Positions 47,279-59,900 of a stretch of DNA of 64,000 bases are shown piece by piece. Both the position numbers and the translations under genes were made by a program. The notes under the pieces were generated by a model. That model saw nothing but the letters and a program-made list of their open reading frames with translations. It did not search any database and was not told the origin of the DNA. This stretch comes from Corbicula japonica (taxonomy: Eukaryota > Mollusca > Bivalvia > Venerida > Cyrenidae). Numbering within the stretch: the first letter of the stretch is position 1; each line of letters opens with the position of its first letter. The stretch lies in contig JAZAYU010000363.1 in assembly GCA_038501625.1 (NCBI GenBank), positions 186,001 through 250,000 of the forward strand, given 5' to 3'.

Positions 47279-50200
47279 TCAATCCTTAAACAAGTTTGTA
47301 ACAAATAAGCAATATACCAGAATGACAAATAGCCATAGACCAAAATAATATATCACCTGTATGCACATATTTGCAGACATACACCAAATCTTGTACTTTT
47401 ATTAGCTACATCCTGCCTTCATTTTCATATCATATGGACTAACAAACTTTAAAATATTGCATCTTAAGAATCTAGGATCTATTAGGGATATTTTAATTTC
47501 TTAAATATTTCACATTTGATCCAGCACAAAAAACTATTACCATAAGGCCAATTTTAAAATGTCCGTAAACCTTTACACCATGCAAACTGGCTGTTATCTC
47601 AAGGGCAGTGTGTAGATCAAGATCAGCAAGTATATTGATGTTGCCTCATCAGGATCTACACTATTATTTCTGACCGAAAAGTGAACAGTGTAGATCCAGA
47701 TCCGACGACGTGGATGTGCCGGCTGATCTTGATCCACAATGGTTGCACATGCAAAAAACTCATATGAGGAGTTAAGGGTTAAATATCACATTTACTTTTC
47801 AAGTAACTGTGCAGTATTGTTATCGACTTTTGACTTTTGACAAGAAATAGGCCAGAAATGTTCAAATTAACCCTTTTAATTCCATTAATACATTTTTTTA
47901 ACTCATGTGCAATCAATTGTACCGTGGTGTGTGATCGTAATCTGCACTACCGTAAATTGGGATATTACCGTAAATTGGCCACCCTAATGAAAAGGCCAAA
48001 ATTAAACACACCAAAATATATCACAGGTGAAAATTAAGTCCTGGTAGTGCTAACACAACAATTATTTTTCACACTTCGCCAACGTTGATCGCTATTTATC
48101 GCTTATAAGAAAACAACTCGATAAATATCATGATTTTAAATTTCAATTAGTGTATTTAAGTTTGTTGGATTTTTGTGTGTTGCAATAAATGTTGTGAAAA
48201 TGTGAGATTTGTTTACAAAATGTAAGTGTTTTAAATATCACATCGTTATTTGCATTACACTTATATAAGTTCATGCATTTTAATTTTATATTTCTACATG
48301 TACATGTGAAGTTTTGTAATTAAAATAATAATATGAAAAATTTTGCAGTCTTTTGTTGCTTTTTCCTATATGTATCGTTTATTAATATGTCTAAAATAAA
48401 TGCCGATCAATCTCATAAATTAGCGTACATGACATGATAAAATAACATATTTGTGTTTATTTTTTGCCACACAATGATAAATGGCCAAAATGAAACTGGC
48501 CAAAATAAAACACAGGCACATTGAGGCAAAATGGCCAAAATATGACGACGCCAAAATATCCCAATTTACGGTAGTCAAATCTTGGTCAGAAATAATGTAA
48601 ATAATCAAAAAGCAAACAGTGCAGATCCTGAGCAGATTGCACATATGTGCCAACTGGTCTGAATCTACACCGTTTGACCATATCTTAAAAGTGTATAATG
48701 GAGGAAAGGGTTAAAGCAGCATATTCAGCCAAACGTAAGTAATGTCTCTATCGTAAATATTGTGTTCGTCACAAAACAGCTGAAAATATCCCATAATGTA
48801 CAACAATACCTGCTGGTATACAGCTTTCACCAATATCATTTCAAATGTATCCTAAACCAACTGGTCTGTGCCTATAACGTTAGTTTGTAACAATATGAGT
48901 ATTATGAAAAGCGATAACACAACCACAGCTATCAAGTATGACGGCAGAATCGGAATGTGGAATAACTTGGCCTGAAATAGAAGAAAACATTATGCTAAGC
49001 ACAGAATATGTCACATTTGTGAATGATCAACCTGCAGATCCACTTGGTCTGATCAAATTTCACACTTTCCTCCACATTTACAGATCAGCGTGCACATCCG
49101 TGCCATCTGATCAGGATCTGCACTGTACGCTTTTTGGTCAGAAATAATCTAATAAATCAACTAGAGATGTGTCCACAGAACACGGATGCCCCCACTCTAA
49201 GTTGTCATTGTCAAAAAAGCCAATATTGTGTTCAAAGTACACTTTACAGATTCCAATCAGAGTTACCTCACACTAACATACTACTACTGGTACACATGAT
49301 GGTCAACAAACTTATAAAGTTTGATGACTGGCTAATATAGTTTAGACTGTCTTGTTCAAGACTGGGGCCTTTATTTGAAACTGGAATTTATTTTGGTAAA
49401 GTAAAAATAACGAGTTTCAAAAATTAATGAAAAGAAAATGGGACTTCATTTTGTCCACATGTTCTGCAATAACCTGACATTTATTCATTTTCATTCATCG
49501 CTCATTTCAGAATGACCAAAATAATTTTTATAAAGCAGGTTTTATTAACCTTTTCCTCCATAGATACACCTTTATTGTGAGGGCAAACCGTTTAGATCCA
49601 GATCAGCAAGCACGTCCAACTGATAAGGTTCTAAACTGTCCACTTTTTGATTCATCAGATTATTTCTGACCAAAATTGACCAGTGCAGATCCTGATCAGA
49701 CGGCACATATGTGCCGGCTGATCTGGATCTACACTGGTCACACATGCGTATTAATGAGGGAAAGGGTTAAGCTTTTTTTAAGGCATTCGGGGTAAGGACC
49801 TTGCATGCTGCTATATCCACTTTTTTAAATTTAATAGCTGATGTCTACAAACTAAATTTTTTTCAAGGGTTGTGGGGAAGATGTAAAATCCCTGCAAGAG
49901 TTGTTAAGTTCTGCTTTTCATAATCAAGGATTTACACTAACTTTAACATTTGAACTTGAAGTGTAACCTTGAACTTTGAGGTAGGGCCATGGTTCTTGGA
50001 CGTTAGATAATGTTTCTATCTCACAGAAAACTTGAGTGCCAAAATTCCACAAAATACACCATTTTTTGTACCAATAAATGGCCCTAACTCTGAAGTGGCT
50101 GAAGGGATTTGGCAGGTTATCAAACTTAGCTGAGATATTATGCCCATAAACATTTTCCCTAAGTTTCATGAAGATCGGTGAACAACTGTTCGTGTTATTT

Positions 50201-53200
50201 AGCCGACATCGCAGTGGACACCGCCCGGACGCCTGCCTGACCCCCATTGGTGTTTCCATAATATGTCCCGGGTGTATAAAAATTGTGCAGTTTGGCAGAA
50301 GTATCTTAAAGCGGCATTACCTCAATTTAACCCGCTCTTGTATGAAATATTACATGTATTTGGAACTATAGGCACAAATTTGGCGCATTAGTTCGGGCTA
50401 ATAAAATTTTAATTCACTAAAATAAATTTGGTCTGCGCGACTAAAAGTTAAAGTAGGATTTCCGAAACGTCACAGAAATCGAGATCCCACATGAAGTGGT
50501 CGCGTCGTCAAAAATAGATGCTAAATATAGCTCCATTATATTTAGCTTCTTAAAAGTTTGTTAACTATAATTTAACATTATCATTGAAAATCCCATCTAT
50601 AAGAAAGAATTTGATTGGACCTTTTGTGTTTTGTTAGAGAGTTTATATATTGGAGCCTATATGGACAAATATAATTTTTCCATAGTGTATTCTTACTTAA
50701 GTTTAGGGCTGGGGCTTTAATCACATTCTGAGTTTGCATATTTTGACATTTAAACCCTAAGTGTGACCTTGACCTTTAAAGCAGAGCAATGGTTCTGGAT
50801 GCAACATTCTGCCATATTAAGATTTACACCTATGTGAAGTTTGGTTGAAATCCCTTGAGGCATAGTAAATATGAGCTCTGGAAACTAGAATTTCTGCATA
50901 TTTTGACTTTTAAGTGTGACCTTGACCTTTATAGGAGGGCAAATGGTTCTCGTACATGACACAGGGCTATATTAAGATAAACACATGCATTACGTTGGTT
51001 GAAATCCCTTGAAGCCTAGCAAAGATATGCTCTGGAAAGTATGATTTTGCATATTTTTACCTTTAAATACTTAGTCTGACCTTGACCTTTAATTGGGGCA
51101 ATGGTTTTTGGATGTAACACTCAACCTAGTGTAAAGTTTGGTTGAAATCCCTTTAGGAATTGTTATGATTACTCTATGTACCCAACCCTCCAGGATTGGA
51201 GAAGAAGCTAATTACCCTGAGCCGTGTCTGAGTGACAAAGTTTAGAAAGGAATCTAGTTCCAACAGCGACGATCCTTTGTAGCCAAATACACGGGTCTCC
51301 AGCGCAATCTTCTTAAATCTGTTACACACAGAGTTGACTCTTGCAGCCTAGATTTGAAATAGACATGAATATTAAACCCTTTCCTCCATAGATACACCTT
51401 TATTGCATAGGCGAACAGTTTAGATCCATATCAGCCGGCACATCAATGCCATCTGATCAGGATCTAAAAATTCACTTTTTTATTTGTTAGGTTATTTCTG
51501 ACCAAAATGCGACCAGTGCAGATCCTGATGTGCTGGATAATCTGGATCTATACTGGTAGCACGTGTAAAAATGTGTATATATGGAGGAAAGGGTTAAATG
51601 GTCTACCAAATATTAACTAAAAATTAATAAAGCTGGTGGAATATAAAACTGAACCAGACCTATACTACCCATTGCCCATAACTAAGGCCTCACAGTAATA
51701 TTAACCAATTTCTCCATAAATACACATTTTTACGCAGGTGCAACCAGTGTAGATCCAGATCAACTGGCACATCTGTGCAGTCTGATCAGGATCTGCACTG
51801 GTCGCATTTTGTTCAGAAATAATCTAAAGAATCATAAAGCAAACAGTTTAGATCCTGATCAGACGGCTGTTTGCCCACGCAATAGAGATGTTTCTATGGA
51901 GGAAAGTGTTAATGTATGAACACTGAAGCTACAGTGAAGTGTTTTAAAAACAGAGAGTTCTGTGTCTAATGATGAATATATACACTTCAACTTCATCCAC
52001 ATGACATACTGCTTTAAGAGGCGTGGCTACAGTTAAACTGCCTACAATTTACTGGGCTGTGCACAATGTTTTGACGTGTGACACTGATGGGCAAGCTCAT
52101 TTTGCCATAAATTGCTGTAAAAAAGCAAGCTATTGTTTGCTTTGTTGTCAATGTGACTGTTCAAACAGAATTTAAAAAAAACATAATATCACAAATTATA
52201 ATCATAATTTCTGTATAAGTGAGAGTATTTTTTGTGTAAATAAATGTAAAAAGAATGAATCGATATTTGATGGATTTCATTTGGCTATGAAAAAGTTGGA
52301 TTGTTTAAACGTGAAGCCCATTAGGCTTCATACACTTTAAACAACCCAACTGTTTTCCACTGCTATGACTGATAACTTCCCAGGAAATGACAACTTCTCA
52401 GTAATAACCCTTTCCTCCATAAATACACATTTTTATGCAGTTTCAACCAGTGTAGATCCAGATCAGCTGGCACATCCTTTCTGTCTGATAGGATCTGCAC
52501 TGGTCGCATTTTGGTCAGAAATAATCTAATGAATAAAAGTGCGTACAGTTTAGATCCTGATCAGACAGCATGGATGTGCCGGCTGATCTGGATCTAAACT
52601 GTTCGCCCTCGCAATAAAGGTGTATCTATGGAGGAAAGGGATAATGCAGACCAGAAAAGCTCACCTGAAGCAAGGGTATGGCCAGTATCACGAACCAGAC
52701 TAGCGGGTAGATAGCTCGGAACAACCACACCTTACTCTGGTCATTCTTGTTCAGGGCTAAAATACTCACACCTGTAAAAAGCACAATGTTCTCAATCTTT
52801 ATTGTTGTTGTCATTTTAATTCACTTTAAGCTATGATAACTAAAACACATTCAAAGCTGTTTTCACTGGAATACACATTAAGTTGAGTTAACTTAAATAC
52901 ACCAATAGTTTGGTTCACTAACATAGACTTAAACTTGTGTTTACTAAAATACACTGCGAACTCTTTATAACGGTGTATAGCGGGTCCATCATCCCGACCG
53001 CGTTAATAAGTGAATCCGCGTTATATTTTCCCGCGCAAAATACATGTCCCGATTTTCCCGCGAAAAATACATGACCCGATTTTCCCGCGCAAATATACAA
53101 CCTAATACGCAACTAGAGATTATGCATAATTCTACGTAACGTCATGATTCCCCACACTGTACTCGACAAAAAATATTTCTTACAAGACACACAATTACCA

Positions 53201-56200
53201 AATTTCAAATAAAAAAAGCAAAACGGCAAGAGACTGACTAATAACACCAAGATCAAAATCGTATAGGCCTTAAATTATTGTAATGGAATTAAAGACCGTA
53301 TATCTAGTTTGTTTAGATGCTTGCAGAAATTTTAATTATTTTATGACACAAACTCTGACATTTACGAACGTAAATGTACAATAAATATTAAAACACTAAC
53401 CATCGTGAATATATTCCATAATTTATAAATTACATCCTAATTTTATCTCCAGTGTAATATTTCAGTATTGTTGCATCATCAACAAACTTAAACCAGCTAA
53501 AAAACAAGACAAATGTCACGTACACACTTCTTGTAGATCAAACGATTTCATAGCAGAGCCGACAAAACATCACAGTCTCGATACGAGCCGACATTTTTCT
53601 TTGAAGTCGCATTTCATTGACAGATATTATCGCTGTTTACCTCCATAGTAAAAAAATGCAACCTCCATGAAATTAACAGGAAGGCGGATCAAAGCAAAAT
53701 GTACATCAATGAACTACCGACAGACTGGGAATAATTGTTTGTTTCTTTCTGAATTGTGCGGATTATGTGATAATTATAGAGACAATCGAATTTAGTAATG
53801 GATCAATGATAAAATTAAACAGTAAGTATGCATTCACAAGTTTGCCCCGGGCTGATATCTGTCACTGGGAAAGGTGTTAAAACACGGTTGTTTTAGGGAA
53901 AAATGTGTGCGGCATTTGTGTACATGTTACAATTGTGACTTTCGGTTTCGATTTTTTGCCGTTTCATGGTTAAAAATGGACTTAGAAAAAAAATAGGGGA
54001 TCCACGGTACGACCACGTTATAATGGAGCGCGGAATTAAACGAAGCGCGTTATAAAGAGTTTGCAATGTACACTAATTGTATGTTCACTAAAATACACTA
54101 AAGCTGTGTTCAATAAATGGGCTAAAACTTGTGTTAACTCAAATATACAAACAGTTGTGTTCACTAAAATACACTAGCAGCTGTTTTCACTAACATACAC
54201 CAGAAGTTGGATTAACTTAAATACACAAACAGTTGCGTTCACTAAAATACACAAACAGTTGTGTTCACTAAAATACACAAACAGTTGTGTTTACTTAAAT
54301 ACACTTAGTCTAACAGCAGTGTTTATTAAATACACTAACCTCTGCATTTATTAAATTACACTAACAGCTGTGTTCACTATAATACACCAGAAGTTGGATT
54401 AACTTAAATACACAAACAGTTGGGTTCCCAAAAATACACGAACAGCAGTGTTTATTAAATACACCAACTGCTGTATTAACTATACAATAACAGCTGTGTT
54501 CACTTAAATTAGCTGTTTTTACTGAAGTTGCTTTCACAAACAATTGTCTTAATTAAAGTACATTTAACAGTTGTATTCATTAAAATGCAGAAAAAGAAAA
54601 CAAGATGAACTCAAAAAGAACTGTAATAAATAGCCATCATAGAATTAATCACAGGAAGTTGTTTACTCCGCCAAGTGATATTTAATCCTCATTACCTAAG
54701 ATAGTTAGTTCAGCGAAGATGACTGACACTAGAGCCGTCATTCTTGCAATTGGTCCATTCAAAACACTCAAGCTCTGTCGTACTGACAAAATATCCTGAA
54801 AAATAAAATAAAGAGCTATAAGTGTATGCTGTTGTCAACAGTAAAATAATGAACCAAACAAAATTAGGAGATAATCAGCTCTACTAAAATTTCCCGTGTA
54901 AATCATAATTATAATGTTGATTTTGTGTTTTGTTTTCCTTCAGATATTTTTTCTTAGGCTTAATTTGAAATGTAAAAAGAGAGGTTTGTTAAACATGTAT
55001 GCCCTTCCCCAAGCCCCAAAATGCCAACCAGATAGAAATATACTTTTATTTCATTGAAGTCACTGTGACCTTGACCTTTGATCTACTGAACTCAAGTTCA
55101 ACTAGAATTATCACTGAAAGTGATTAAATACCCCCACATGTGTGCTTGATACTTGAACTGGGAATTCTTAGAATCAATGTGAGCCAAAACATGTTAAAAA
55201 TGTGAAGCCTTTCATTAGAAATCATCCAGAAACCATTTTTTCTATTTTTAGTAACAGTGAACAGTGACCTTGACCCCACCAGGCCCATTTTCAATACCAA
55301 GTTTCTTCCTCACAGACACTACCTATATAGCAATTTTCATCACAATATCTCATTCCGAACTACAGTTATTGAGCATATACAGTTTTTCTATTTTTAGTAA
55401 CAGTGACCTTGACCCCACAGGCCTTACTTTCAATTCCAAAAGTCGTCTTCATAGAAACCACCAGTTCGCCAAATTTCATTCAAGAATCTCATTCTTAGCT
55501 TTAGTTAGTGAGTGGAAATGAAGTTTTGAATTTAAAATAACAGTGACCTTGACCTTGAACCCACAGGCCCCAAAGTCAAACTTAAACTGTATCTTGTAAT
55601 GTTACATCTGTGTCCCAAAAAATTATTAAATCTATGAAGTATTTCATGAGTTATTGTCCAGAAACAGTTTTTCTTTTTTAAGTAACAGTGACCTTGACAA
55701 TGACACCACAGGATCCAAAGTCGAACTCAACCTGTATATTCTGATGTTACATCTATGTCCCAAAAAAGGATTTAATATGTGAAGTATTTCATGAGTTATC
55801 ATCCGGAAACCATTTTTCTATTTTTAGTAACATTGACCTTGACATTGACCCTACCAGCCCCAAATCGAACCTGACCTGTATCTTGAGATGTTACACCTGT
55901 ATACCAAACATTTTTAAAATATTTGATGCCTTTCAGGAGTTATTGTCCGAAAAGCATTTTTCTATTTTTAGTAACAGTGACCTTGACACTGACCCCACCA
56001 ATCCCATAATCGAACATGACCTGCATCTTATGATGTTACACCTGTGTACCAAAAATTATTTAAATCTGTCAAGCCTTTCATGAGTTATCATCCGGAAATG
56101 AGAATCCGACCGACCGACAAGCTCACTCCTATATACCCCTTCAAACTTCGTTTGTGGGGGTATAATAACCTTTGATCTACTAACCTCAAAATCAATAGTC

Positions 56201-56899
56201 ATGTACATATGACAAACCTCATTACCAAATCTGACCCATTTCTAATATACAATACTTCTCAACAAAATACATACCTTCATAGCCGTCTTAAGATCTATTG
56301 ATTTCTCCTGAAGGCGGAAGGCCACGCCCTTCACGTAAAACAGTATCATCTCGCACTGGGTGAAATAGTTGGTAACCACGGCAACAAAGATGGAGTTTAT
56401 TATGAGGATGCCAAAAAGCTCAATTGTGAACAGGAACCAGTGTAACATAGGCCTGTAGCAAGAAACAGGAAGGAACATCAGTCAACTGGGCTACAACAAC
56501 AACAATCTTCTTGCATACAAGACCTGTATTTCCTGTGTTTTGCTGCATAAATGTGATATCCCGGCGGGATACCAATAATCTGAACATGATCCTGTCTCCC
56601 GACATTAAAGATCAAAATCCCATTGTCAAATCTTGGTTTAAAAAAATCCACTATAAAATTTTAACGTGAGAATTATGTATCTGCGTCCATAATTAGCACT
56701 TTACGGTTTTGTAAAAATGTGGCGAAACTGTCTAATCGGTGTCATTTACAGGATTACTGATTATTTTGTGACACTCGACACACAATGTTATTGTTTATTG
56801 GATAATTGGTTAACACTAACCAGGTCCGCAAAACTACATATCGACCTCAACATTAGTATTTACTTGTTATATCATATACCCTATGAATTTAAAGCATTC

Positions 56900-56939
<40 letters not shown>

Positions 56940-59900
56940 AGCAAAGGTAGTTAATGATTCCCGGGGTAGTTATAACTTTTTTCGGACTCGCGAGTACGGA
57001 GCTCTCGACCTATCAGAATTCTTTAAATTCATAGGGTATATGATATCATAAAATGCTTAACCCTTTACTCAGTGTCTTTTTACGCTTGTGTGACCAGTGT
57101 AGATGTAATATCTTTAGCTCAGCATTAATACCTATGTGAGACCTTCAAATATTACTCATCATAACGGGATGTATCTTTTTACAAAAATAAATTAGTTGTT
57201 GTTTGGTCTTCATTGTGTATAGTCGTTAACTCCAATAAATAACAATTTGGCGACGCGGTTTGTGGGCAGTTAACATGGCAAAAGTTAGCAAATTAACGGA
57301 ATTTGTTGAAGGGACAGAGACTTTTGAGAATTATGTAGAGCGAATGGAACAATATTTTGCTGCAAATGAAATCAAAGACGAGAAGCAAGTAGCTGTGTTT
57401 CTATCTGCAGTTGGACCAAATGCATATGGTGTGCTGAAGAATTGGTTGCAGCCAGATTTGCAGAAAGACAAGAACTACGCTACACTTGTGCAAACATTGC
57501 AGGACTATTACATGCCAAAACCTCTTGTGATAAGTGAACGTTTTAAGTTCAACAAACGAAATCAAAAAGTGGGGGAAACAGTGAATAACTATGTTATGGA
57601 GTTCAAGAGGCTTGCAAAAACTGTGACATTGGAGCTTTCTTGCCAGAAGCTTTGAGAGATCGTTTGGTCTGCGGATTGCGATCAGAGGCAACACAGAAAA
57701 AGCTTTTGTCTGAAGACGGGCTAGATTTTGACGGAGCAACTAAAATTGCTCTAGCAATGGAGACGGCGGCAAAGGACGCACAAGCATTTTCTCAGGGAGA
57801 GAACATGTTCTACGCAAAGAACAAAGCATCGAGTGCGGGGCATTCGAAACCGGAACGGGGTTCCAAATCGAAAAACAACCACTCGGGAAAGAAAACCGGT
57901 GGGAATGGCAAAGCGTGTTACCGGTGTGGCGGGGAACACCAAGCAAACAGTTGTGAGCATCGTAAGAGTAAATGCTTTAACTGTGATAAAACTAGTCATC
58001 TGGAGAGAGTTTGCAGGAGCAAAAGCAAACCGCACAAAGGAAAACAAAATGTTAAACACGTAGATGTCGAAAGTAGCGAAAATTCGGAGAGTGAAGTGTA
58101 CACAATTTACTCTAATAAATGCACCTCGGACAAAGGTAAACAGCATTACGTTGTATGCATGACAATAGGCGACGCACAGGTTAAATTTGATTTAGATACT
58201 GGAAGTTCTGTGACCATCATAAATGAAGAGACGTACAAAAGTAAACTCAAAGACAAATTTCCGTTGACAGCAACTAAAGTGCAACTTAAAGCATATCCGG
58301 GTGATGCGATCCCAGTGCTAGGTGAATGTACCGTACCAGTTCAGTATGAAAAACATGTCCAGAACGTTGTGAAAGGTAAAAAGCCATGTTTGTTGGGAAG
58401 AGACTGGTTAGAAGTTTTCATGTTGAACTGGGATTCAATATTTGCAGTATCTGGAATCAGCAGAACTGACTGTTTAACTAAATTAACCAAATTAAAAGAG
58501 GAATACAGACATCTATTCCGGAAAATTGGTACTCCGGGAGTTCCAATTAAAGGCTTTAAGGCTACGATTTGCGTAAAAGAGGATGCAATGGCAATATTTT
58601 GCAAAGCCAGACCAGTACCCTACGCTCTCAAGGAGAACGTAGAAAAAGAACTCCAGCGGCTACAGGATGAAGGAATTCTGTATCCAGTGAAAACAAGTGA
58701 TCACGCAACTCCGATTGTCGTGATTCCGAAAGCGGACAAATCAATCCGAATCTGCGGAGATTTTAAATTTACGGTGAACAAGTTCATAAGTGAAGAGAGG
58801 TACCCGTTACCAAATACAGATGACTTGTTTGCGACGTTATCTGGCGGGAAGAAGTTCACAAAACTTGACTTAGCACAAGCGTACACTCAATTAGAGCCCG
58901 AACCCGATTCTGAAAAATACTTGACTATAAATACAAGAATAGGGTTACTTAGATATCGGCGCTTGGCGTACGGAGTTAGCTCCGCTCCAGCCATATTCCA
59001 GTCTGTGATGGATCAGATCCTGTCAGGATTACCAAACGTGGTATGTAGGATCGACGACATACTCGTAACAGCCCCTGATGACGAGGCACATTTGAGAACA
59101 CCCCGGGAGGTGTTTCAGCGACTGGATATGCACAACATAAGGTTGCGTGAAGATAAATGTATCTTCATGGCCGAGAAAGTAGTGTACATGGGTCATTTGA
59201 TAGATGCAGACGGTCTGCAATCTGCATGCTACTGAGGACAAAATAGAAGGTGTGAAAAAGGCTCCTAGTCAAACAAACGTGAGTGAACTTCGTTCATATT
59301 TGGGACTTATAAACTAGTATTGTCCGTTCCTGTTAAACTTATCGACCGTGTTGCATCCACTTCACGAACTTCTTAAGAAAGATACACACTGGGCGTGGAC
59401 CCAAGACTGCGAAACTGCTTTTCAGAACAGCAAGTCATTGGTTATCAAAAGTGGACTGTTAGTTCATAATGACTTGAATAAACCTCTTAAGCTTGCTTGT
59501 GACAGCTCATCGTACGGATGTGGAGCGGTGATCAGCCATATAATGCCAGATGGAACGGAAAGACCGATAGCTTTTGCATCAAGGACACTCACCAGTTCGG
59601 AGAAAAATTATTCTCAGCTGGAGAAGGAAGATTTAGGCATAATTTTCGGAGTTAAAAGTTTCATAAATACCTTTATGGTAGACAGTTCATTTTAGAAACT
59701 GACCATCAGTCACTTACCACAATATTTGGTTCGAAAAAGGGCATTCCTACCTTAGCTGCAGCAAGACTGCAACGTTGGGCAATCATCTTAGCGGCGTATC
59801 AGTACGATATCGTGTACCGAAAATCAAAAGAGCATGCTAACTGCGATTGTTTGTCCAGATTATCAATCGAAAATACGGAATCTACGGATGATGAGGAGGA

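Larger units (their letters stand above)
46918..51017. repeat. Right arm of 4.1-kb inverted repeat
   Basis: Reverse complement of 1-4065. Contains the last two GRL exons on the minus strand plus MITE-A copies. The sequence continues past 51017 without a visible boundary, so the outer limit is set by the window edge, not by the biology. Confidence 0.93.

Noticed and set aside
57401..57739. Minus-strand frames within gag-pol
   Set aside because: Shadows of the retrotransposon coding strand.
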